Source: Erythrobacter donghaensis
GTDB taxonomy: Bacteria; Pseudomonadota; Alphaproteobacteria; Sphingomonadales; Sphingomonadaceae
Assembly: GCF_001557325.1 (NCBI RefSeq)
Contig: NZ_LSJS01000220.1
Span: 1 to 36,715, forward strand
Direction: 5' to 3'
DNA length: 36,715 bases
How positions within the stretch are numbered: position 1 is the stretch's first letter; each line of letters begins with the position of its first letter. Both the position numbers and the translations under genes were made by a program. Below are positions 16,308 through 25,149 of the stretch, piece by piece. The notes beneath the pieces are model-generated. The model made no database searches, was not told the origin of the DNA, and worked only from the letters and a program-made list of their open reading frames with translations.

Positions 16308-17921
16308 TCATGCCTTGGCCAGCGCCTCCGCGATCAGCGCGCGGGTGGGGGCAATGCCGTAGAGCGCGATGAAGCTCCCCATGCGCGGGCCCTGTTCGCT
16401 GCCCAGCAGGGTTTCGTAGAGCGCCTTGAACCAGTCCCTCAGGCTCTCGAAGCCGAACTCCTCGATCTTGCCGATCTCGTAGACGATGGTCTGCAAGTCC
16501 TCGGCGCTGGTCGCCGGGTCGGCCATTTCGAGCGCGGCATCGAGCGCCATCAAGGCTCCCACCTCGCCGCCAGCAGGCGCGCGCTTCTCCAGCGTCGGCG
16601 CGACGAAGTCGCGGTTGTAAGCCAGCGCCCGGCCCACCAGCGCATCGAGCGCCGGGTGCTTCGCCGGATCGGCATCGGCGACATAATTGCCGAGATAGGA
16701 CCACACCGCCTCGCGCGTCGCCCCCGCACCGAGCACGCCCACAAGGTTCAGCAGCAGGCTGAACGGCACCGGCAGCGCCTCGCCTTCGCCCGGAGCTCCT
16801 GCGCCCTCGCGGCGCTGGTTGGCGCGCAGCAGGTGCCACACAGGATTGCCGAGCCGCTTGTCGACATCCTGACCCGGGATCGCGGCGCGGAACTGCCAGT
16901 AATCGTCCACCGCCTTGGGAATCACCCCGGCGTGGAGCTGCTTGGCGCTCTTGGGATTGGCGAAGATGTAGTAGCCGAGGCTCTCCGGGCTGCCATATTG
17001 CAGCCATTCCTCGATCGACAGGCCATTGCCCTTGGACTTGGAGATCTTCTCGCCCTTGGCATCGAGGAACAGCTCGTAGATCAGCCCCTCGGGCTTGTTG
17101 CCGCCGAGCACACGGGCGATCTTGCCCGACTGGATGCCGCTATCGGTGAGGTCCTTGCCGTACATCTCGTAATCGACGCCCAGCGCCACCCAGCGCATCG
17201 CCCAGTCGACCTTCCACTGGCACTTGGCCATCCCGCCGAGCGCGGACTGTTCGACGGTGCTGCCGTCCTCGTCGGTGAAACGGATGATCCCCGCAGCAGC
17301 GTCCACCACTTCGATCGGCACCTGCAACACCGCGCCCGTGGTCGGGCTGATCGGCATGACGGGGGAATAGGTCTTGCGCCGCTCCTCGCCCAATGTCGGC
17401 AGCATGATATCCATGATCGCACCGAAATTGGCGAGCACGCCGCGCAGCGCATCGTCGAACTTGCCGCCATTGTAGCAGTCGGAAGAGCTGACGAATTCAT
17501 AGTCGAACCCGAAGCGATCCAGAAAATCGCGCAGCATCGCGTTGTTGTGCGCGGCGAAGCTTTCGAACTTCTCGAACGGGTCGGGGATGCGCGACAAGGG
17601 CTTGCCGAGGTTGGCCTCGAGCAGCGCCTTGTTCGGCACGTTGTCGGGCACCTTGCGCAGGCCGTCCATGTCGTCGCTGAACGCCACCAGCCGGGTCGGC
17701 TGACCGGTCAGCGTCTCGTAGGCGCGCCGCACCAGCGTGGTGCGCAGCACCTCCTGAAAGGTGCCGATATGCGGCAGGCCCGAGGGGCCGTATCCGGTCT
17801 CGAACAGCACCCCGCCGGGCTTGCCTTGCGGCAGCCGCTTGGCGAGGCGCTGCGCCTCCTGAAAGGGCCAGGCCTTGGAGTTGGTCGCTGCGGCGATGAG
17901 GGCATCTTGGGTGATTGTCAT
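16308..17921 (-). CDS. lysS: Class I lysyl-tRNA synthetase
   Basis: A 537-residue LysRS-I, the class I (archaeal and alphaproteobacterial) form that is unrelated to the class II LysS of E. coli. The class I signatures are HIGT at residues 51-54 (GYGPSGLPHIGTF) and KISKSKG at 292-298. The GVDYEMYGKDLTDSG segment between them is typical. The C-terminal helical anticodon-binding region is complete. The ATG at 17921 gives MTITQDALIAAATNSKAWPF, which fits the family N-terminus. An open extension to 18071 passes through hairpin-rich DNA and is not believed. A short upstream ORF ends in an ATGA overlap with this start. Confidence 0.96.
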   Translation of the reverse strand: MTITQDALIAAATNSKAWPFQEAQRLAKRLPQGKPGGVLFETGYGPSGLPHIGTFQEVLRTTLVRRAYETLTGQPTRLVAFSDDMDGLRKVPDNVPNKALLEANLGKPLSRIPDPFEKFESFAAHNNAMLRDFLDRFGFDYEFVSSSDCYNGGKFDDALRGVLANFGAIMDIMLPTLGEERRKTYSPVMPISPTTGAVLQVPIEVVDAAAGIIRFTDEDGSTVEQSALGGMAKCQWKVDWAMRWVALGVDYEMYGKDLTDSGIQSGKIARVLGGNKPEGLIYELFLDAKGEKISKSKGNGLSIEEWLQYGSPESLGYYIFANPKSAKQLHAGVIPKAVDDYWQFRAAIPGQDVDKRLGNPVWHLLRANQRREGAGAPGEGEALPVPFSLLLNLVGVLGAGATREAVWSYLGNYVADADPAKHPALDALVGRALAYNRDFVAPTLEKRAPAGGEVGALMALDAALEMADPATSAEDLQTIVYEIGKIEEFGFESLRDWFKALYETLLGSEQGPRMGSFIALYGIAPTRALIAEALAKA

Positions 17922-18037
17922 AGCGGGGCGGCTATTACGGGGCTCGGGGCGGCTTGCAAGCACAATGGCGCGCGCAAAGCGGACAAAGCGGACACCGTGT
18001 CCGCTTTGCGCAATGCGATATTGTTCAATTGGATCAT
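17918..18037 (-). CDS. Possible leader ORF of lysS
   Basis: A 39-codon frame from ATG at 18037 (MIQLNNIALRKADTVSALSA...) ends in TGA overlapping the lysS ATG (CTATGA). The overlap would allow coupled translation, and the frame spans the two alternative hairpins described separately. No good ribosome-binding sequence precedes the ATG, and Lys codons are not enriched (only one), so a classical attenuation peptide is not obvious. It may be a chance frame. Confidence 0.25.
   Translation of the reverse strand: MIQLNNIALRKADTVSALSALRAPLCLQAAPSPVIAAPL
17973..18011. repeat. Inverted repeats able to form two alternative hairpins upstream of lysS
   Basis: CAAAGCGGA is tandemly duplicated at 17975-17983 and 17984-17992. 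The second copy starts a perfect 12-base inverted repeat (CAAAGCGGACAC at 17984-17995 and its reverse complement at 17997-18008, 1-base centre). The first copy can instead pair as GCGCAAAGCGGA with TCCGCTTTGCGC (18000-18011). The two pairings exclude each other. A further AAGCGGAC lies at 18058-18065. This may be an operator with half-sites or an RNA switch in the lysS leader. Confidence 0.7.
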
Positions 18038-18212
18038 CGGCTTGCACTCGGTTTGCGAAGCGGACGGACACGGGTGGCGGGGCTTGAAACCTATCCGTGC
18101 CGCTGGCGTATTCCTCCTTCTACCGCTTGCGGTGCCTGTAGGACAGATGCGCGGGGCAAAGCCGGAGCGCATGGCGTTTACATCGCCGTGCCACTCGCCC
18201 ATCTAATGACCA

Positions 18213-20960
18213 GTGACCCTCCCCGATCCGCTTGCCCTGCCTGCCCTGCACGCCAGCCACGGCGGCCACTGGCTGCGTGCCCCCTCGGGAGGGACGCAGG
18301 CGGTGTCGAAGGGCGATGCAATCATGGCGGCCGCCGATACGCCCGTGCTGCTGCTCAACGCGCCGCTGGTGGCCAGCCGCCTGGGCTATCCCGACCTCTC
18401 CGGCCTCGACCTGCTCGAGGCCTTCGCCTTCATCCACCCCGCGCGCTTCTGCGTGCCGACCCCGCGCGGGCTGGCCGAGGCCTTGGGGCTCCCCGTGCCC
18501 GAAAACGACGCCGCGGTGCCCGAGCTGCTCCAGCGCGCGGCCGGGGCCCTGGTGGCAACCTGCGGCGATCCCGAATGGTTCGAGCGCGAGGGCGCGTGGA
18601 GCGCGGTGCAATCGCTCGAACGCCTGCGCTGGCCCTGGGCGCAGGTGCTGCGCCCCCACATCGCCAAGCCCGAGCGCGCCGAGCGCTGGCTGTTTGCCAA
18701 GCTGCCCGAATGGGAGGAAGCGGGCGAGCGCCCCGCCCCGCGTCAGGTGGATTTGTCGGCAGAGGCGGTGCAGGCGCAGCTCGCGCGGCTTACCGGCGAG
18801 GGCGCCGAACAGCGCGAGGGCCAGCGCGCCTATGCCGGGGACGTCGCCCGCATATTCGCCCCGCGCTCGGCCCCCGGCCGCCCGCATCTGGCATTGGCGC
18901 AGGCGGGGACAGGGATCGGCAAGACGCTGGGCTATCTCGCCCCGGCCTCGGTCTGGGCAGCCTCGAGCGGGGGTACGGTATGGGTCTCGACCTTCACCAA
19001 GAACCTGCAACGGCAACTGCGCGCCGAGAGCCGCCGCGCGTGGCCGGCCAAGCGCGCCGATGGCACCCCGCCGGTGGTGGTGCGGAAGGGCCGCGAGAAT
19101 TACCTCTGCCTGCTCAATCTCGAGGACGCGCTGCAAGGCGGCTTTGCGGGGCGCCCGGCGATCCTCGCGCAGCTGGTGGCGCGATGGGGCGCTTATACGC
19201 GCGACGGCGACATGATCGGGGGCGACCTCCCCGGCTGGCTCGGGACGCTGTTCAGGAAGCGCGGGATCGCCGCGCTGACCGACCAGCGCGGCGAGTGCAT
19301 CTACGCCGGGTGTCCGCACTATCGGAAGTGCTTCATCGAGCGCGCGGCGCGGGATTCCGCGCAGGCCGATCTGGTGATCGCCAACCATGCGCTGGTGATG
19401 GTCAACGCGGCCCGCGCGCGCGACCCCAACCAGCGCCCGACGCGGCTGATCTTCGACGAGGGCCACCATGTCTTCGATGCAGCGGATTCGACCTTCGCCG
19501 CCACGCTCAGCGGGCAGGAGACGATCGAACTCAGGCGCTGGATCATGGGGCCGGAACGAGAGGCGCGGGGGCGGCGGCGCGGGCTGGCCGCCCGTCTTGC
19601 CGATGTCGCCAGCTATGACGATGCGGGCGCCGAGGCCATCGCCGCGGCGTGCAAGGCGGGGCAGCTGCTTCCCTCCGACGGCTGGCTGCAACGCCTCGCC
19701 GAGAACGCGCCCTTCGGCCCACTGGAGGCCCTGCTCGCCGCGGTGCGCACCGCGACCTATGCGCGCGACGAAAGCGGGCAGGAGGCGGGCTACGGGATCG
19801 AGACCGAGGCGGCGGGGCTGCCGGGCGAGGTGATCGAGGCCGCCGGAGCCGCCTCCGAGGCGCTCGCCTCCATCCGCGTGCCGCTGATCCGGCTGGGCGG
19901 CAGGCTCGAGGCGATCCTCGCCGAGCCGCCCGACTGGCTCGACGCGCAAGGGAGGGCGCGGATCGAGGGGGCGCGCTTCGCGCTTGCCTGGCGGATCGAC
20001 CTGCTGGCGGCGTGGGAGGCGCTGCTCGACCGGCTCGGCGGGCCTGCCGACCCCGAATTTGTCGACTGGCTCGCGGTCGACCGCTCCGATGCGCGCGAGT
20101 TCGACGTGGCGATCCACCGGCGCTGGCTCGACCCGATGAAGCCCTTCGCCCGCGTGGTGCTCGAGCCCGCACACGGCGTGCTGCTGACCAGCGCGACGCT
20201 GACGGACCGGACGGAAGATGACGACCGCTGGGCCAGCGCCATCCAGCGCTCGGGCGCGGCGCATGTCGAAGTCGCGCCGCTCCTGTCCGCGGCCGAGAGC
20301 CCGTTCGACTACGCCGCCCGCGCGGAAGTGCTGATCGTCACCGACATCGCCAAGGGCGATCTGCCTGCGCTCGCCGGAGCCTATGCGCGGATCATCGAGG
20401 CTTGCGGCGGCGGCGTGCTCGGGTTGTTCACCGCGATCCGGCGCCTGCGCGCGGTTCACGGCCGCATCGCCGACCGGCTCGCGCGCGGCGGCCTCCCGGT
20501 CTACGCCCAGCATGTCGATCCGATCGACACCGGCACGCTTGTCGACATCTTTCGGGACGATCCGCGCGCCAGCCTGATCGGCACCGATGCCTTGCGCGAC
20601 GGGGTCGACGTGCCCGGTCACAGCCTCAGGTGCGTCGTGATGGAGCAAGTCCCCTGGCCGCGTCCCGACATCCTCCACAAGGCGCGGCGGCTCGCGGGCG
20701 GCGGCAGCGCCTATGACGACCGCATCATCCGCGCGCGGCTGGCGCAGGCCTTCGGGCGGCTGATCCGTTCGAAGGAGGATAGCGGCCACTTCATCGTCCT
20801 CTCCCCCGCCTTCCCCTCGCGGCTGCTCAGCGCCTTTCCCAAAGGCACCCCCGTGCTGCGCGTGACGCTCGATCAGGCTTTACAACGCGTGCGCGCTGGT
20901 GTTGGAGCCGCAAGCAGCGGTGACGTGTCGGTGCCATCGGGAGAAGCCTTTCAGCCATGA
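18213..20960 (+). CDS. DinG-like ATP-dependent DNA helicase (XPD family)
   Basis: A 915-residue superfamily 2 helicase. Walker A is AGTGIGKT at residues 231-238. C299, C362, C367 and C373 (ENYLCLLN, RGECIYAGCPHYRKCF) have the spacing of an XPD/DinG iron-sulfur cluster. The DEGH Walker B box is at 415-418. Motif IV-VI elements include LLTSATLTD, IGTDALRDGVDVPG and LAQAFGRLIRSKEDSG. The N-terminal about 90 residues (PVLLLNAPLVASRLGYPDLS, DLLEAFAFIHPA) resemble a worn exonuclease-like domain without an obvious acidic quartet. It should act in replication or recombination repair by unwinding forked or R-loop structures. The start is GTG at 18213 with a poor ribosome site; ATG codon 38 is an alternative. 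It overlaps the next gene by ATGA. Confidence 0.9.
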   Translation: MTLPDPLALPALHASHGGHWLRAPSGGTQAVSKGDAIMAAADTPVLLLNAPLVASRLGYPDLSGLDLLEAFAFIHPARFCVPTPRGLAEALGLPVPENDAAVPELLQRAAGALVATCGDPEWFEREGAWSAVQSLERLRWPWAQVLRPHIAKPERAERWLFAKLPEWEEAGERPAPRQVDLSAEAVQAQLARLTGEGAEQREGQRAYAGDVARIFAPRSAPGRPHLALAQAGTGIGKTLGYLAPASVWAASSGGTVWVSTFTKNLQRQLRAESRRAWPAKRADGTPPVVVRKGRENYLCLLNLEDALQGGFAGRPAILAQLVARWGAYTRDGDMIGGDLPGWLGTLFRKRGIAALTDQRGECIYAGCPHYRKCFIERAARDSAQADLVIANHALVMVNAARARDPNQRPTRLIFDEGHHVFDAADSTFAATLSGQETIELRRWIMGPEREARGRRRGLAARLADVASYDDAGAEAIAAACKAGQLLPSDGWLQRLAENAPFGPLEALLAAVRTATYARDESGQEAGYGIETEAAGLPGEVIEAAGAASEALASIRVPLIRLGGRLEAILAEPPDWLDAQGRARIEGARFALAWRIDLLAAWEALLDRLGGPADPEFVDWLAVDRSDAREFDVAIHRRWLDPMKPFARVVLEPAHGVLLTSATLTDRTEDDDRWASAIQRSGAAHVEVAPLLSAAESPFDYAARAEVLIVTDIAKGDLPALAGAYARIIEACGGGVLGLFTAIRRLRAVHGRIADRLARGGLPVYAQHVDPIDTGTLVDIFRDDPRASLIGTDALRDGVDVPGHSLRCVVMEQVPWPRPDILHKARRLAGGGSAYDDRIIRARLAQAFGRLIRSKEDSGHFIVLSPAFPSRLLSAFPKGTPVLRVTLDQALQRVRAGVGAASSGDVSVPSGEAFQP

Positions 20961-21496
20961 AGATTCTCGGCCTCCTGCGCCACGCCAAGTCCGACTGGGA
21001 CGACACCAGCCAGCGCGATTTCGACCGCGGGCTGAACGCAAGGGGGCGCAAGGGCGCTGCTCTGATCGGGCGGCATATCCGCGACCACGGGGTCAAGTGG
21101 GACAAGCTGATCGCCAGTCCGGCGATGCGGGTGAAGCTGACGCTCGAGGGCGCGCTGCCCGAGCTTGCGCCGATCTACGACCAGCGGCTCTACCTCGCGA
21201 GCTTCGACACCATCGTCGAGACGATCGAGGCCCACGCAGGCAGCGGTGACGCGGAGGCGAAGACGATCCTGATCTCCGGGCACAACCCGGGCCTGCAGGA
21301 CGTGCTGCTCGAGCTGGTTGCGCCGGGCAAGGAGAACGCGCTGTTCAAGGAAGCGGTCGTCAAGTTCCCGACCGCCGCCTACGCCGTGCTCGAATGCGAC
21401 ATCGCGCATTGGAGCGAGCTGAAGCGCTACTGCGCCGAGCTGGTGCATTTCGCCCGGCCCCGCGATCTCGATCCGGAGCTGGGGCCGGAGGGGTAG
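20957..21496 (+). CDS. SixA-like histidine phosphatase
   Basis: A 179-residue cytoplasmic protein of the histidine phosphatase (RHG) superfamily. The catalytic R8-H9 pair is in LLRHAKSDW and the second His in ILISGHNPGLQD. The phosphate pocket is completed by R58 or so in the ASPAMRVKLT segment. LRHAKSDWDD...FDRGLNARGRK is the SixA signature. SixA dephosphorylates histidine phosphotransfer proteins or PTS-Ntr components, and in alphaproteobacteria the target is often undefined. ATG at 20957 overlaps the helicase stop (ATGA), so the two are cotranslated, though they share no obvious pathway. It is convergent with the metallopeptidase-permease gene. Confidence 0.88.
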   Translation: MKILGLLRHAKSDWDDTSQRDFDRGLNARGRKGAALIGRHIRDHGVKWDKLIASPAMRVKLTLEGALPELAPIYDQRLYLASFDTIVETIEAHAGSGDAEAKTILISGHNPGLQDVLLELVAPGKENALFKEAVVKFPTAAYAVLECDIAHWSELKRYCAELVHFARPRDLDPELGPEG

Positions 21497-21504
21497 TCTT
21501 ACTT

Positions 21505-21528
21505 CCCCCCCCCCCTTGCGGGAGGGGG
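21505..21528. terminator. C11 tract and GC hairpin between convergent genes
   Basis: A run of eleven C (21505-21515) faces GCGGGAGGGGG (21518-21528) and can fold into a short GC stem with one mismatch. It is the only structured DNA in the 41 bases between the two convergent stop codons. It lacks a T tract, so termination is only a guess. Confidence 0.3.
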
Positions 21529-21537
21529 AGAAGAGCC

Positions 21538-24500
21538 TCAGTTCACCGCCACCACATTATCGTCCGCATCGCGGTCGATGTGGAAGTTGTAGGGATCGAC
21601 CCCGGCGAAGGCGGGCTTCTTCGCGGTGACGATCTCGATCACCTGGCTTCCGCCGCGCACCGGCATGCGTTGCATCGACAGGACATTGGCCTTGGCAAAG
21701 GCGCCCGTGCCCGGACGCGCGGTGAACGCGCCGATCTCGATGTTCTCTGCAAGGCTGGCGGGGGTCTCGACCCCCTTGCCGTCGGCGTAGAACTTGCCCG
21801 CCTCGATGGTGATGCGGGTCACCCACTTGCCATCGGCGCGCTTGGTGCTGGTCGCCTCGCGCGCCTTGAGATCATAGATCGTGATCTTCTCGAACAGGTC
21901 GGTGATCAGCGCATGGTCCGCCGGGGTCTTCGCTTCCTTGCGCAGCTCCGCGATCAGATCGAGGCTGCGCGGATAGGGCGCACCCTTGAACTTGTAGCGC
22001 GCCACCAGCCGCGCCAGCGCGCGGTTGACCGCATCCTCGCCGATCCGGTGCTGGAGCAGGTACATCACCATCCCGCCCTTGTTGTAGTGGATGTGCTGCT
22101 GGTTCTCGACCCGGATCAGCGGCTGTTCGGGCAGGACATCGGACTTGCGCCCGCCGAGATAGCGATCGAGCTCGAACTTGAGGAAGCGGCGGATCTTGTC
22201 CTCGCCATAGAGCTTTTTCATCACCATCAGCGCGGAGTATTCCGCGAGGGTCTCGGACAGGAGCGTCTGCCCCTGCAAGTCCGCGCCGACGATCTGGTGC
22301 GCCCAGTACTGGTGCCCCACTTCATGCGCGGTGACGAAGGTGACGTAGTCGATGGTCTCGGGATCGCGCACATCGGCGGCAAAGCCGATGCTTTCGGAAT
22401 AGGGCATCGTCCCTGCAAAAGCCTGCGCGAAGCTCGAATAGCCCGGGAACTCGATGATCCGCGCATAGCCGAACTGGTAGGGCCCGAAATTGCGCTGGTA
22501 ATAGGCGAGGCTCGTCTTCATCGCCTTCTGCATCGCGGGCACGTTCCAGGCGTGCTTGGGATCATAATAGACGCTGAGGCGAACGGGGCCCGCCATTTCC
22601 TCGGCCACGGCATAGCGCGCCGATTGCACCGAGAAGAAGTTGAGGATCGGCGCAGGCGACTGGAACACCGCGATGCGGCGGCCATCCTTGACCACGTCCG
22701 AAATCTTGTCGCCCGGGGCGACCGGCACCTGATCGGCCGCGGTCGAGAGGGTGATCTTCGAATTGACCCAGTCGGCGCCGATATAATTGCGCACCTGCGC
22801 CGAGGTATCCTCGAGCTTGGCCATGCGCAGCTCGGCCGGAAGGCCCTGACGGCGGCGCGCGGTGCGATCCTGCAGCAAGATGTTGCGGTCCATCCCGATG
22901 ATCGGCGCGAAGGTGAAATTGTTCACGAAGGTGCCGTTGTCGATGATGTCGGTCGCCGCGCCGCGATTGGCGAAGCCGCGCCGCCAGATGTCGGTGGCGA
23001 AATCGAGCCGCGTGACCGCCCCCGGCGCGAGCGGCCGGGCAAAGCGGTAGATGCGGTAGAAGTGCGTCTGGTCGAAACTGGCGAGCCTCGCCCCGGCAAG
23101 CTCGAGCCGAGTGAACTTCGCGCCCTCGTCGCCCTGGCGGACGTGCAGCTCGGTGATCGGCTGCCCGCTGTCGTTGCGCAGCAGGTAGTGGCCGGTTGCC
23201 TTGAGGCGCTTGGCGTCGGGATCGATGTCGATCACGAACTCGACGTCGGTGACGACCGGGCGCGGCAGGCTCGCATATTTGAGGTACTTGCGCTCGAAAT
23301 CGGCGAGCCGGGCCTCGGCCTCCTCGGCGGTTTCGTAGCGGTTCAGCTCCTTGATGTTGTGGTGGATGACGAGGCCGGTGCCGACCATCCCCGCGATCGC
23401 CGTCAGCGCGATACCGCCCGTGGCAAGGCTGGCGCGCTTGGCGATGCCCTTCAGCCGCGGCACCACCGCAACCACCGTGCCGCGCGGCCAGGCCCAGTGC
23501 GCAAACACCAGCAGCACCACCCCGAAGCAGGCCCAGTAAATCCGCGCGATCGCCGCGCCCATCCAGAAGCCGCCAGAACCGTTCATGTCGGAGAGCGGCT
23601 CCGACGGGGTGCCCGAATAATTGTAGAGCATATTGGTGTAGCCGAGGTTCCCCATCACGATCCGGGCCACGAACCACACCAGAAACAGACCCCAGCCGAC
23701 ATATTTGTTGGGGCTCAAGACCTGGAAGAACACCGCAAGGATCGCGAGCATCAACAGGTCGATGCTCTGGGGAATGACATAGGCGGTGAGATAGAGCCCG
23801 AGGTCGACGCTCGTGGTGCCCTTGGCGAGCTGGTAGAGCACGCCGGTGAGCATCGCCGACAGCGCCATGGCGATGAGCACCACGAAGATCGCGAGAATCT
23901 TGGGCACGAACATCGTCCAGGCCGGGACGGGGGTGGCGTCGATGATTTCGCCGATCTTCACATCGCGCTCGCGCCACACCAGCTCGCCGCCGTAGAATAC
24001 CGCGACGATGATGCTGAACAGCGCCATGCTGCCGCCCACCGTCAGGATGACGCCCGCGGTGAGCGGGTAGGAGGGCGTGCCGAAGGTCGTCTGCGAGAAG
24101 AGCAGGTTGATCAGCGCGAAGCCGATCGCGAGCGGCAGCAGCACGAGGAAACCGGGGCTGCGGGTCACCATGCGCACCTCGATCTTGAGCCGGAGCCAGA
24201 AGGTGGCGAGCGCATGGCCGGTGCCGAAGCTGCGGGCGACCGGCGCGGTCAGCGTGCGCGGCGCGACGGCGGCGGTCTTCTCGGCCTTCGCGGCCTGCTT
24301 CGCCAGCCGGCGCTGCCGCCAGCGCGACGGCGCGCGCTCGGTCATGCTGAAGCGCAGCCACGCGATGCCGAAAAACAGCGCGGAAAGCACCAGCACGAAG
24401 ACGCGGTTGAACAGCAGGTTGCCCTCGAGCGGGATCGCCTTGCTGTTCATGTCGGCCGAGGTCCAGTAACGCGAAATCTCGCCGATCGCGCCGGTGCCGA

Positions 24501-25134
24501 GCGGTTCGAAGCGTGCGACCGGATCCTGCCAGCTCGGATCGTCACTGAGCAGCAGCGGCACGGTGAGATAGCCCAGCACCAGCACGATCACGCCGATATA
24601 GCTCGCCAGCATCGAACGGGTGAACGTCGCCAGCGCGAAGAGCAGCGCGGAGCACAGGATCAGGTTGGGAATGGCGATGATGAGGAAGGGCCAAGCATAG
24701 AGTGCGAAGCTGTTGGGGCCAACCGTCTCGGGATCGACCCAAGGCATCGCCGCCCCAACCGCGATCCCCAGCGGGATCGCCAGAAACCCGAGGATCGCGA
24801 TGAGGAGCCCGCCGAGGAAGCGGCCGGCCAGAAAGCTGGTCCGCCCCACCGGGGTCGCGCGGATCATCGGGCCGAAGCCGGTCACATCGTCGCGCACCAC
24901 GGCATTGGCGACGAAGGCGGTGATGACGAAGAGATAGAAGATCGACAGCACGGCGGTCGCGATGCTGACCGTGAAGGGCGAATTCTCGTGAACCGCGCCG
25001 GGCGAGCCGAAGCTGATGAAGTCGCTGGCGCTGAGGCCGAAGCCCATGAGGAAGAAGATCGCGACCGAGACCCAGAACACCGGATTGCGGAGCTGATAAC
25101 GGAGTTCGAACGCGGCGAGGCGTGCGGTGAGCAT
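21538..25134 (-). CDS. ABC transporter permease fused to M1-family metallopeptidase
   Basis: A 1198-residue fusion. Residues 1-240 and about 320-600 are two ABC-2-type membrane blocks of about six helices each (AIFFLMGFGLSASDF, FVITAFVANAVVRDDVTG, etc.), joined by a basic cytoplasmic segment (about 265-310, RWRQRRLAKQAAKAEK). The C-terminal about 570 residues form a peptidase M1 unit placed outside the membrane. Zinc site HEVGH is at residues 937-941 and the third ligand is E961 in LLSETLAEYSALM, one residue further than the classical HExxH-x18-E. Such fusions are known in sphingomonads and Bacteroidetes. The substrate is unknown; a peptide exported and then processed fits best. The ATPase gene is immediately upstream (15-base gap). 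Confidence 0.9.
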   Translation of the reverse strand: MLTARLAAFELRYQLRNPVFWVSVAIFFLMGFGLSASDFISFGSPGAVHENSPFTVSIATAVLSIFYLFVITAFVANAVVRDDVTGFGPMIRATPVGRTSFLAGRFLGGLLIAILGFLAIPLGIAVGAAMPWVDPETVGPNSFALYAWPFLIIAIPNLILCSALLFALATFTRSMLASYIGVIVLVLGYLTVPLLLSDDPSWQDPVARFEPLGTGAIGEISRYWTSADMNSKAIPLEGNLLFNRVFVLVLSALFFGIAWLRFSMTERAPSRWRQRRLAKQAAKAEKTAAVAPRTLTAPVARSFGTGHALATFWLRLKIEVRMVTRSPGFLVLLPLAIGFALINLLFSQTTFGTPSYPLTAGVILTVGGSMALFSIIVAVFYGGELVWRERDVKIGEIIDATPVPAWTMFVPKILAIFVVLIAMALSAMLTGVLYQLAKGTTSVDLGLYLTAYVIPQSIDLLMLAILAVFFQVLSPNKYVGWGLFLVWFVARIVMGNLGYTNMLYNYSGTPSEPLSDMNGSGGFWMGAAIARIYWACFGVVLLVFAHWAWPRGTVVAVVPRLKGIAKRASLATGGIALTAIAGMVGTGLVIHHNIKELNRYETAEEAEARLADFERKYLKYASLPRPVVTDVEFVIDIDPDAKRLKATGHYLLRNDSGQPITELHVRQGDEGAKFTRLELAGARLASFDQTHFYRIYRFARPLAPGAVTRLDFATDIWRRGFANRGAATDIIDNGTFVNNFTFAPIIGMDRNILLQDRTARRRQGLPAELRMAKLEDTSAQVRNYIGADWVNSKITLSTAADQVPVAPGDKISDVVKDGRRIAVFQSPAPILNFFSVQSARYAVAEEMAGPVRLSVYYDPKHAWNVPAMQKAMKTSLAYYQRNFGPYQFGYARIIEFPGYSSFAQAFAGTMPYSESIGFAADVRDPETIDYVTFVTAHEVGHQYWAHQIVGADLQGQTLLSETLAEYSALMVMKKLYGEDKIRRFLKFELDRYLGGRKSDVLPEQPLIRVENQQHIHYNKGGMVMYLLQHRIGEDAVNRALARLVARYKFKGAPYPRSLDLIAELRKEAKTPADHALITDLFEKITIYDLKAREATSTKRADGKWVTRITIEAGKFYADGKGVETPASLAENIEIGAFTARPGTGAFAKANVLSMQRMPVRGGSQVIEIVTAKKPAFAGVDPYNFHIDRDADDNVVAVN

Positions 25135-25149
25135 CTGTCCTGCCCTCCC

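Noticed and set aside
17922..18071. A 50-residue N-terminal extension of lysS
   Set aside because: LysRS-I proteins begin near the chosen ATG, and the extension is translated hairpin DNA with no family similarity.
18108..18119. A strong minus-strand AAGGAGG upstream of the lysS leader
   Set aside because: No ATG, GTG or TTG start follows at a usable distance, so it is not evidence for a gene.
18120..20789. An 889-codon minus-strand frame opposite the helicase
   Set aside because: Same reason: the helicase motifs are on the plus strand, and the antisense product is low-complexity Arg/Gly/Ala/His.
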